Source of the DNA: an uncultured Porphyromonadaceae bacterium
GTDB lineage: Bacteria; Bacteroidota; Bacteroidia; Bacteroidales; Muribaculaceae
Direction: 5' to 3'
Assembly (NCBI GenBank): GCA_900551515.1
Contig: URWH01000008.1
Coordinates: 1-21,070 of the forward strand
Length of the DNA stretch: 21,070 nt
Each line of letters begins with the position of its first letter. Position 1 is the stretch's first letter. Below are positions 5,664 through 13,359 of this stretch, piece after piece. The translations under genes were made by a program, and so were the position numbers. The notes beneath the pieces are model-generated. The model had not been told where the DNA came from, did no database searches, and saw nothing but the letters and a program-made list of their open reading frames with translations.

Positions 5664-8492
5664 ATGACAATGGATTCTTTTGAAATTACACCCGGAGATT
5701 ACGATCTGTCGGAGCTGCGCATGAGCGACGACAAGATCAAACGCAATACCACCACGGGCAGCCGGCCTACAATAAGCTACAGCGCCGGAAGTCCGGTTTC
5801 GCTGCAGGAACACACACCGGCAGCCGAACCTGCCGGCAGAAACTATGCCGGTACGGCGGCTGAGGAAGCTCCCAAGGAGCAGACCGAGCCGACGCGCCGG
5901 CGCGCGTCAACTCCCCGCACATCCGGGTCCGGCAGTGAAAGCGACACACCCGATGCCGACACCATCGACCTCGACAAGCATAAGACCGTCGTGACCCTTT
6001 CGCGTTTCTTTGCCGACGGACGTCTGCGCATATTCTTCGGCGTGGTGCTGATACTGCTTGCCGGATATATGCTCGTGGCGTCCATCTCCTATCTTTCAAC
6101 CGGCGCGGCCGACCAGAGCCTGGTGCAGAACAGCACGGCAGGCGAGATCGCCGCCCACCCGCAGGATGCCGAAAACGCCACCGGATGGGTAGGCGCCATG
6201 CTCTCGCATCTGCTGATCTACCGCTGGTTCGGCCTCGGCGGATTCATCATAGTGTTCTATATCGCGGCGCTCGGCATTTCGCTCGTCAAGCTCCACCGGT
6301 TTAAATTCTGGCAGCTCACCTTCAAATCGCTCGTGTCGGCCATAGCCGTTTCGATCATACTCGGATTCGTCACCTTCAACACTGTCAGTCCTGAGTTCTG
6401 GGGCGGAGAGCACGGCTACTATCTCAACGAGATGCTGATCACCAACGCCTCGGTGTGGGGCGCCGGAGCTTTGAGCATACTGATGGCTGTGGCGCTTGTG
6501 CTCATCTTCGCCTCGCCGCTGCGCAACGGCCTGCGGCATTTGCGCGCCGTCATCTCCGGACAGCGGCATATGCTTTCCGAACGCTACCGCTCGTCCATGG
6601 CCGCCGTCCGCGCCGCCACAGCCCGTGATAAAGCCGAGACCGCAAGCACACCGGCCGCAAAGGAACCTACCGCCGAGGCTGCGCCCGCGGCCGAAGCCTT
6701 CAGTCAGCAGCCACAGCCGGCCGCTGCTACAGCCACACCGTCCGCCATACCGGTTTACACCACTCCCGAAACCCACAATACGGAAAAGCCCGCTCCCCAG
6801 CATGCCGACCAGGCCACAGAAAAGCCCGAGCCGGCAAAGCCCGAGGTGCCTCCTTTCGTAATGCCCGATCTCGCCGATATAGAGACACCGGCCGCTACCG
6901 ACGACACTGCCGACACTGCCGAAAAAGCCGAGCGACCCGCCGTAGCTGATGTCGAGATTCAAAAAACCGAGATCGAGGAAGCCGACAACGTCGACATCGA
7001 AGCATACGATCCGACGGCCGAACTGAGCCGCTACCGCTTCCCGTCGATCGACCTGCTGCATCATCGCGAAAACGCCTACACGCTCAGCGAGGAAGAGCAG
7101 GAAGAAAACAACAACCGCATCATCAGCACCCTCGATTCCTACGGCATCAAAATCGAGAGCATCAAAGCCACCGTCGGCCCCACGATCACGCTTTATGAGA
7201 TTGTGCCACAGAAGGGTACACGCATAGCCACAATCAAACACCTGGGCGACGATATGGCCTTGAGCCTTTCGGCCATCGGCATCCGAATCATCGCCCCGAT
7301 GCCCGGCAAGGGCACGATAGGCATGGAAGTGCCCAACAAAAAGCCGCAGACAGTCGGTATTCGCGCCATCCTCTCCTCGAAAGCCTACCATGAGTCGACT
7401 GCCGCGCTGCCGATGGCTCTGGGTCTGACGATTGAAAACGATGTGTTTGTGTGCGATCTCGCCAAGATGCCCCACCTCCTCGTGGCCGGCGCCACCGGCA
7501 TGGGTAAGTCGGTAGGACTCAACACTATCATAGCGTCGCTGCTCTATAAGAAGCATCCTGCCGAGCTGAAATTCGTGCTCGTCGACCCGAAGATGGTCGA
7601 ATTCAGCCTCTACAAATGCATCGAGCACCACTATCTCGCCAAACTGCCCGACGAGGAGAGCGCCATCATCACCGATCCGACAAAAGTTGTGGCCACGCTC
7701 AACTCCCTTTGCCTCGAGATGGACAACCGCTATGCCCTGCTGTCGCAGGCCGGCATGCGCGGAATCAAGGAATACAATCAGAAATTCATCTCCCGCCGTC
7801 TGAACCCCGAAAAAGGTCACCGCTATCTCCCTTACATCGTGGTGATTATCGACGAATTCGCCGACCTCATCCTCACCGCCGGCAAAGAGATCGAAAGCCC
7901 GATATCGCGTATCGCCGCAAAAGCGAGAGCCGTGGGCATCCACATGATACTCGCCACGCAGCGTCCGAGCGTCAACGTCATCACCGGCACCATAAAGGCC
8001 AACTTCCCCGGCCGAATGGCTTTCCGCGTGACACAGATGAATGACTCACGCACCATCCTCGACCGCCCCGGAGCCGAACAGCTTATTGGCCGAGGCGACA
8101 TGCTCATATCACGCGACGGCGTGATTGACCGTGTGCAGTGTGCCTTTATCGACACCGATGAAGTCGAGGCCATCTGCCACTCCATCTCCGACCAGATAGG
8201 CTATCCGACCGCCTACGAGCTCCCCGATATGCCGTCGGGCGCAGCCAATGGCGATGTCAGCGGAGCTGTCGGCGACCGCGACCCGCTCTTCGCCGACGCC
8301 GGACGCGCCATCATCGACGCCGGCATGGGCTCTGCTTCGCTGCTACAGCGAAAATTCAACATCGGCTATCCGCGAGCCGGCAAGATCATCGACCAGCTCG
8401 TCAATGCCGGCGTGCTCGGACCGAGCACCGGAGCCGGCAAACCGCGTTCGGTGCTTATTGACATGTATTCTTTCGAACGGATGGTTGAATGA
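5664..8492 (+). CDS. ftsK: DNA translocase FtsK/SpoIIIE family
   Basis: This 942-residue protein pumps chromosomal DNA through the closing division septum and activates dimer resolution. The first 110 residues are polar and probably cytoplasmic. Four membrane segments follow, near residues 119-140, 175-207, 216-237 and 256-277. A Pro/Ala/Glu-rich linker spans roughly 310-430. The motor begins around residue 450, with Walker A GATGMGKS (609-616) and Walker B VVIIDEFADLI (catalytic pair D730, E731), then ATQRPSVNVITG. The C-terminal winged-helix gamma domain (about 875-942), which reads KOPS-type DNA signals, contains ASLLQRKFNIGYPRAGKII. Length and layout are complete and normal. The ATG at 5664 lies 55 bases after rpe. 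Downstream are lolA and trxB on the same strand. Bacteroidota recognition sequences are not readable here. Confidence 0.97.
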   Translation: MTMDSFEITPGDYDLSELRMSDDKIKRNTTTGSRPTISYSAGSPVSLQEHTPAAEPAGRNYAGTAAEEAPKEQTEPTRRRASTPRTSGSGSESDTPDADTIDLDKHKTVVTLSRFFADGRLRIFFGVVLILLAGYMLVASISYLSTGAADQSLVQNSTAGEIAAHPQDAENATGWVGAMLSHLLIYRWFGLGGFIIVFYIAALGISLVKLHRFKFWQLTFKSLVSAIAVSIILGFVTFNTVSPEFWGGEHGYYLNEMLITNASVWGAGALSILMAVALVLIFASPLRNGLRHLRAVISGQRHMLSERYRSSMAAVRAATARDKAETASTPAAKEPTAEAAPAAEAFSQQPQPAAATATPSAIPVYTTPETHNTEKPAPQHADQATEKPEPAKPEVPPFVMPDLADIETPAATDDTADTAEKAERPAVADVEIQKTEIEEADNVDIEAYDPTAELSRYRFPSIDLLHHRENAYTLSEEEQEENNNRIISTLDSYGIKIESIKATVGPTITLYEIVPQKGTRIATIKHLGDDMALSLSAIGIRIIAPMPGKGTIGMEVPNKKPQTVGIRAILSSKAYHESTAALPMALGLTIENDVFVCDLAKMPHLLVAGATGMGKSVGLNTIIASLLYKKHPAELKFVLVDPKMVEFSLYKCIEHHYLAKLPDEESAIITDPTKVVATLNSLCLEMDNRYALLSQAGMRGIKEYNQKFISRRLNPEKGHRYLPYIVVIIDEFADLILTAGKEIESPISRIAAKARAVGIHMILATQRPSVNVITGTIKANFPGRMAFRVTQMNDSRTILDRPGAEQLIGRGDMLISRDGVIDRVQCAFIDTDEVEAICHSISDQIGYPTAYELPDMPSGAANGDVSGAVGDRDPLFADAGRAIIDAGMGSASLLQRKFNIGYPRAGKIIDQLVNAGVLGPSTGAGKPRSVLIDMYSFERMVE

Positions 8493-8538
8493 CCACACAT
8501 CCAAACCATCCCCGTCAACTCAATGTTATATCTCTGAT

Positions 8539-9162
8539 ATGAAAAGCAAGACACTCCTTACACTGCTGCTCGTCGTGGCAGCCGCCATTCCGGCTTTCGC
8601 AGCCGACAATGCGGCGTCGGTTCTCGACAAGGCTGCGCAGAAAATACGCACGGCAAAATCCATAAAAGCCTCTTACTCGCTATCATCACCCGGCTCCGGC
8701 ACCGGCACCGCATCCGGAACGCTCACGCTTGCGGGCGACAAATTCGTCATGACATCGGGCGACATGACCATATGGTATGACGGCACCACCCAGTGGGTGT
8801 ACGTGAAAGCCGACAACGAAGTCAACATCACCGAGCCTACAGCCGACGAGCTCCAGCAGGTCAACCCGTTTGTCATCATCAACTCATTCCGGCAGAACTA
8901 CAACGCCAAAACGCTGTCGGCGGCCGGCGCCACGAAAAAGATATCGCTGACGGCCAAATCTTCGAAAAGCGACATCCGCTCGGCCACCGTAACAATCAGC
9001 ACATCGACCGGCATGCCCACGGAAATATCGCTTAAGATGGCTTCGGGACAGAGCGCCACCATCAAAATATCATCGCTCACGACAGGTCAACATCTTCCAG
9101 TCACCACCTTCCGCTTCCCCAAAGCAAGCTATCCGGGGGCCGAAATAGTGGACCTGCGCTGA
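8539..9162 (+). CDS. lolA: LolA-like outer-membrane lipoprotein carrier, periplasmic
   Basis: This 207-residue secreted protein has a clean signal peptide, with a basic start (MKSK), a hydrophobic core and cleavage expected after AFA (residue 21). The mature part begins ADNAASVLDKAAQKIRTAKS. The pattern GTLTLAGDKFVMTSGDMTIW followed by DGTTQWVY is the LolA beta-sheet core, in which fatty acyl chains sit on a concave hydrophobic face. LolA ferries lipoproteins from the inner-membrane LolCDE complex across the periplasm. It lies 46 bases after ftsK, an adjacency also seen in Proteobacteria, which supports the name. The frame is open far upstream inside ftsK, but only ATG 8539 gives a signal peptide. 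No LolB-like gene is present; Bacteroidota generally lack one. Confidence 0.9.
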   Translation: MKSKTLLTLLLVVAAAIPAFAADNAASVLDKAAQKIRTAKSIKASYSLSSPGSGTGTASGTLTLAGDKFVMTSGDMTIWYDGTTQWVYVKADNEVNITEPTADELQQVNPFVIINSFRQNYNAKTLSAAGATKKISLTAKSSKSDIRSATVTISTSTGMPTEISLKMASGQSATIKISSLTTGQHLPVTTFRFPKASYPGAEIVDLR

Positions 9163-9214
9163 TCACAGACACTCCCCCACACACTCATGCAAACACTTTA
9201 AAGCCTCATAATCA

Positions 9215-10156
9215 ATGACACAGATCAAAACAAAATGCCTTATCATAGGCTCCGGACCGGCCGGATACACCGCAGCACTCTACACCTCACGCGCCAACCT
9301 GCAGCCCGTACTTTTCGAAGGCCATCAGCCGGGCGGCCAGCTCACCATCACCACCGAAGTTGAAAACTTCCCCGGCTATCCCGACGGCACCACAGGCACG
9401 CAGCTCATGGAGGACATTCGCCGCCAGGCAATCCGCTTCGGCGCCGACGTGCGTCCGGGCATCATCACGAAAGTTGATTTCACATCGCGCCCGCTGAAAG
9501 CCACGGCCGACGACGGCTCCGAAATTGAAGCCGACACGGTGATCATCTCCACAGGAGCCACGGCACGCTTCCTCGGCTTGCCCGACGAACAGAAATACAT
9601 GGGTCTCGGCGTATCGGCATGCGCCACATGCGACGGCTTTTTTTACCGCAAGAAACGTGTGGCGGTTGTGGGCGGCGGCGACACCGCATGCGAAGAAGCG
9701 CTGTATCTCAGCAACATAGCCGCAGAGGTGTTTATGATCGTGCGCAAAGACTATCTGCGCGCATCGAAAGTGATGCAGCGCCGTGTGCTCGACAAGCCCA
9801 ACATCTCCGTGCTTTTCAACACCAACACCGCCGGCCTTTACGGCGAAGAATTCCTCGAAGGCGCTCACCTCGTTGAAAACAAAGGCACCGAGACCGAGCA
9901 GCATTTCGACCTCGCCATCGACGGCTTTTTCCTCGCTATCGGCCACAAGCCCAACACCGACATTTTCAAGGGAATAATCGACCTCGACGAGCAAGGCTAC
10001 ATCGTCACTTCGGGTCACTCTACCGCCACCAACGTGACGGGCGTATTTGCCGCCGGCGATGTCGCCGACCCCAACTACCGCCAGGCCATCACAGCCGCCG
10101 GCAGCGGATGCCGCGCCGCCCTCGACGCCGAGCGCTTCATCACGGCGATGGAATAA
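9215..10156 (+). CDS. trxB: thioredoxin reductase (NADPH)
   Basis: This 313-residue low-molecular-weight flavoenzyme reduces thioredoxin with NADPH in the cytoplasm. The FAD-binding GSGPAGYTAA starts at residue 12. The redox-active pair is in CATC (C136 and C139), followed by DGFF. The NADPH-binding GGGDTACEEALYL begins at 153, and GHKPNT and FAAGDV are the usual C-terminal flavin motifs. All catalytic residues are present. It lies 52 bases after lolA in the same direction, with no good promoter in the gap, so it probably shares a transcript with ftsK-lolA. Hairpins follow the stop. Together with thioredoxin it maintains cytosolic thiols and supplies ribonucleotide reductase and peroxiredoxins; these partners are not in the window. 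Confidence 0.97.
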   Translation: MTQIKTKCLIIGSGPAGYTAALYTSRANLQPVLFEGHQPGGQLTITTEVENFPGYPDGTTGTQLMEDIRRQAIRFGADVRPGIITKVDFTSRPLKATADDGSEIEADTVIISTGATARFLGLPDEQKYMGLGVSACATCDGFFYRKKRVAVVGGGDTACEEALYLSNIAAEVFMIVRKDYLRASKVMQRRVLDKPNISVLFNTNTAGLYGEEFLEGAHLVENKGTETEQHFDLAIDGFFLAIGHKPNTDIFKGIIDLDEQGYIVTSGHSTATNVTGVFAAGDVADPNYRQAITAAGSGCRAALDAERFITAME

Positions 10157-10184
10157 TCCGCGGCAAAGCCGCATATACCTCACA

Positions 10185-10216
10185 ATCACCTCCGCGATCA
10201 GTTTTGCGGGGGTGAT
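10185..10216 (+). terminator. hairpin after trxB, likely terminator
   Basis: ATCACCTCCGC (10185-10195) pairs with GCGGGGGTGAT (10206-10216) over 11 bp including one G-U pair, with a 10-base loop. ATGCATTTTG follows, only weakly T-rich. A smaller hairpin, GCGGC-AAA-GCCGC, sits just upstream at 10160-10172. Together they plausibly end the ftsK-lolA-trxB transcript. Confidence 0.5.
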
Positions 10217-10334
10217 ATGCATTTTGCGCCTCAGTCATCACTCTCACACCATTTTTCCGAGATATTTCACCTCTTTGCCACAGAATTTTTCGACAGTTTA
10301 CCCTATAAGATGCGTCCGGTTCAATAAAATTATG

Positions 10335-10342
10335 TACCTTTG
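10335..10342 (+). promoter_or_regulatory. Bacteroidota-type -7 promoter element before the receiver/ATP-grasp gene
   Basis: TACCTTTG matches TAnnTTTG and ends 20 bases before ATG 10363, in an AT-rich stretch downstream of the trxB hairpins. No -33 TTTG stands out. It is the last good match before the long same-strand run, so it may transcribe several genes beyond 13350. Confidence 0.6.
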
Positions 10343-10362
10343 TTAGTTATTTACACAAAGTC

Positions 10363-13350
10363 ATGAACGAAGACGCCCTCAGCCAGCTATATCTCAAAGA
10401 CACTGCGTTTCAGGATCTGATGCAGCGGAGAATCTTCAACGTGCTTCTTGTCGCCTCACCCTACGATGCATTCATGATGGAGGAGGACGGCCGCATTGAA
10501 GAACAGCTCTATTTTGAATACGTGGCCCTCAACCTCAGTTCGCCGCCCCGAGTGACGCAAGTGAGCACCGTTGAGCAAGCCATGGAGAAAATCCGCGAGA
10601 AACATTTCGGACTCGTGATCATGATGCCCGGCATGGATATCAGCGAAACCTTCAGCGGTGCGCGCGCCATCAAAGAGGAGAAGCCCAACCTGCCCATCGT
10701 GGTGCTGACGCCCTTCTCCAAAGAGGTGTCGCGCCGTCTGGCCAATGAAGACTTCACCGGCATCGACTACGTGTTCAGCTGGCTCGGCAACGTAGATCTT
10801 CTGCTTGCCATCATCAAACTGCTTGAGGACAAGCTCAACGCCGACAAAGACATCAACGAGGTGGGCGTTCAGATGATACTCGTGGTGGAGGACTCCGTGC
10901 GGTTCTATTCCTCCGTGCTCCCACACATCTACAAAAATCTTCTCAAGCAGTCGTTTGAGTCATCCACCGAAGCCCTCAACGAGCATGAACAGATGCTCCG
11001 CATGCGCGGCCGTCCAAAAGTGATGCTGGCCCGCGACTATGAAGAAGCGCTCGATCTCTACGAGCGTTATGGCCGCAACCTGCTCGGCGTGATCAGCGAC
11101 GTATCCTTCAAGCATGAAGGCCGTAAGGATCAGAAAGCCGGATTCGCGCTGGCCGAGGAGTTGAGGAAGGACAACCCCTACCTTCCCATCATCATCGAAT
11201 CGTCCGAAGCCGAAAACCGCGCCAGAGCCGAAGAGCTGCGATGCGTGTTCCTTGACAAAAATTCCAAAAAGCTGCCCGTTGACCTCAGTGCCGCCATTGC
11301 CGAGCAGTTCAGCTTCGGCGACTTCGTGATGACCGATCCCGAAACCGGCAAGGAAATCCGCATCCGCTCGCTCAAAGATCTGCAATACCACATCTTCGAC
11401 ATCCCCGGCACCGCGCTTCTGCATCACGCTTCGTCAAACGACATATCGCGCTGGCTCTATTCACGCGCGCTGTTCCCTATCGCCGACGTGATCAAAGGCC
11501 ACCGCTTCTACACTCTCGACGAGGTTCCCGCCGTCAGAAAGCTATTTTTCGACCTCATCGTGAAATACCGCAAGATGAAAAACCGTGGCGTCGTGGCCGT
11601 GTTCCGCAAAGACCGCTTCGACCACTACTCCAACTTCGCCCGCATCGGGCAAGGTTCGCTCGGCGGCAAAGGACGCGGCCTTGCCTTCATTGACCAGATC
11701 ATCAAACGCAACCCGATATGTGACAACTTCAACGGCGTCACTATCTCAATCCCGCGCACCGTTGTGCTCTGCACCGACATCTTCGACGAGTTCATGGCCG
11801 CCAACAACCTCTATCCCGTGGCGCTGAGCAATGCCGACGATTCCGAGATACTCAAGCGGTTTCTGGAAGCACGCCTTCCGGCCCGCCTCACCGACGATTT
11901 CATCGCGCTCTTTGAGGTGGTCGACAAACCGCTGGCCATCCGCAGCTCCAGCCTGCTCGAAGACTCACACTATCAGCCGTTTGCCGGAATCTATTCTACA
12001 TACATGATTCCCAACGTCCCCGACAAGCAGGCCATGCTCCGGATGATCAGCGATGCCATCAAAAGCGTCTATGCATCAGTGTTCTACGCCGACAGCAAAG
12101 CCTACATGACCGCCACATCCAACGTCATCGACCAGGAAAAGATGGCCGTCATCATCCAGGAGGTGGTGGGCGAGCAGCACGAATCGCTGTTCTACCCCTC
12201 GTTCTCCGGCGTAGGGCGTTCGCTCAACTATTATCCCATCGGACGTGAACAGGCCGAAGACGGCGTGGCCGAAGTGGCCGTAGGTCTTGGCAAATACATC
12301 GTGGACGGCGGCATCAGCCTCCGCTTCTCGCCGCGCCACCCCGACTGCGCGCTCCAGACATCGGAGCTGTCACTCGCGCTCCGCGACACGCAGACGCGAA
12401 TGTATGCCCTCGACATGAGCTCGCCCGAAACCTTCCGCGTCGACGACGGCTTCAACATCGTGAAAAAATCGGTGCAGGACATCGCCGCCTCCGGATCGCT
12501 GCGCTACATGGTGTCGACATTCGATTTCCGCGACAACGTGCTACGCGACAACGACCTCGGTGAAGGACGCCGTGTGGTCACCTTCAACAATATCCTCAAG
12601 CACGACGTGTTCCCCCTGGCCAAAGCCGTCGACTTCATGCTCACCAACGGCCAACACGAGATGAGCCGCCCTGTGGAGATTGAATTTGCCGGCATGCTCG
12701 ATCACAGCAACAGCGAATCGAAAGGCCGCATCTACTGGCTGCAGATCAGGCCGATAGTCGACCGCAAGGACCTTGTCGACGAGCATCTTCTGGCGCTCAG
12801 CGACGACGATCTCATCCTCCGCAGCGACACAGCCCTGGGCCACGGATCGATCGAAGGCGTGAAAACGATCGTTTACGTCCGTCCCGAGCACTTCTCATCG
12901 TCAAACAACTCACTCACATCCCGCGAGATAGAAAAGATCAACCGCGACCTCACCGCCCGCGGCATCCAGTATATCCTCATCGGCCCCGGCCGCTGGGGCT
13001 CGAGCGATCCCGCGCTCGGCATTCCCGTCAAATGGCCCCAGATAGCCAACGCCCGCCTCATCGTAGAGTCGGCTCTGGGCAACTACCGCATAGAGCCGAG
13101 CCAAGGCACGCATTTCTTCCAGAACCTCACATCGTTTGGCGTCGGCTATTTCACCATCGACTCCGGCGCCGGACATGGCTACTGCTCATTCGACTACCTC
13201 AATGCGATGCCGGCCAGCTACGAGTCGGAAGCCGTCAGAGTGGTCACCTTCGACGCGCCGCTCGCTATCGGCATCGACGGCAAGAAAGGCCAGGGCGTTG
13301 TTGCAAAACCGGGCTACAGTCAGAACTCCAATATCAACTCCGAAACATAA
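10363..13350 (+). CDS. two receiver-like domains fused to a PEP-synthase-type ATP-grasp domain; predicted phosphotransferase of unknown acceptor
   Basis: This 995-residue protein has three parts. Residues 25-150 resemble a response-regulator receiver, but the phospho-acceptor position reads LVIMMPGMD, with Met in place of Asp, so it is probably inactive. Residues 170-310 form a second receiver that keeps the acidic pair (E176, D177), an acceptor Asp in ISDVSF (D246) and a lysine in LDKNSKK (K299). From about 420 onwards is a PPDK/PEP-synthase N-terminal ATP-grasp domain: GQGSLGGKGRG (429-439), IRSSSLLEDS (from R527), EIEFAG (772-777) and WLQIRPI (792-798). The last 170 residues hold IGPGRWGSSDPALG (from 873) and PSQGTHFFQNLTSFGVG, where H917 may occupy the phospho-His position of a divergent swivelling domain. 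The PEP/pyruvate barrel of PEP synthase is absent, so a plain PEP synthase call would be misleading. The coiled-coil gene follows by 9 bases. Confidence 0.8.
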   Translation: MNEDALSQLYLKDTAFQDLMQRRIFNVLLVASPYDAFMMEEDGRIEEQLYFEYVALNLSSPPRVTQVSTVEQAMEKIREKHFGLVIMMPGMDISETFSGARAIKEEKPNLPIVVLTPFSKEVSRRLANEDFTGIDYVFSWLGNVDLLLAIIKLLEDKLNADKDINEVGVQMILVVEDSVRFYSSVLPHIYKNLLKQSFESSTEALNEHEQMLRMRGRPKVMLARDYEEALDLYERYGRNLLGVISDVSFKHEGRKDQKAGFALAEELRKDNPYLPIIIESSEAENRARAEELRCVFLDKNSKKLPVDLSAAIAEQFSFGDFVMTDPETGKEIRIRSLKDLQYHIFDIPGTALLHHASSNDISRWLYSRALFPIADVIKGHRFYTLDEVPAVRKLFFDLIVKYRKMKNRGVVAVFRKDRFDHYSNFARIGQGSLGGKGRGLAFIDQIIKRNPICDNFNGVTISIPRTVVLCTDIFDEFMAANNLYPVALSNADDSEILKRFLEARLPARLTDDFIALFEVVDKPLAIRSSSLLEDSHYQPFAGIYSTYMIPNVPDKQAMLRMISDAIKSVYASVFYADSKAYMTATSNVIDQEKMAVIIQEVVGEQHESLFYPSFSGVGRSLNYYPIGREQAEDGVAEVAVGLGKYIVDGGISLRFSPRHPDCALQTSELSLALRDTQTRMYALDMSSPETFRVDDGFNIVKKSVQDIAASGSLRYMVSTFDFRDNVLRDNDLGEGRRVVTFNNILKHDVFPLAKAVDFMLTNGQHEMSRPVEIEFAGMLDHSNSESKGRIYWLQIRPIVDRKDLVDEHLLALSDDDLILRSDTALGHGSIEGVKTIVYVRPEHFSSSNNSLTSREIEKINRDLTARGIQYILIGPGRWGSSDPALGIPVKWPQIANARLIVESALGNYRIEPSQGTHFFQNLTSFGVGYFTIDSGAGHGYCSFDYLNAMPASYESEAVRVVTFDAPLAIGIDGKKGQGVVAKPGYSQNSNINSET

Positions 13351-13359
13351 TATATCACA

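Noticed and set aside
6901..6921. Short repeat GACACTGCCGACACTGCC in ftsK
   Set aside because: It reflects the Asp-Thr-Ala repeat of the low-complexity linker, not a separate DNA element.
6096..7943. 615-residue open frame antisense to ftsK
   Set aside because: It is a shadow of the GC-rich third codon positions of ftsK. Composition is His/Gly/Val-rich without family motifs, while ftsK has full motif support on the other strand.
9287..10222. 311-residue antisense frame over trxB
   Set aside because: TrxB is unmistakable on the plus strand; the antisense frame has no motif or promoter of its own.
10363..13350. Annotation as ordinary phosphoenolpyruvate synthase (ppsA)
   Set aside because: The ATP-grasp part matches, but the PEP/pyruvate barrel is missing and the canonical phospho-His motif is not recognisable, while two receiver-like domains are added at the N terminus.
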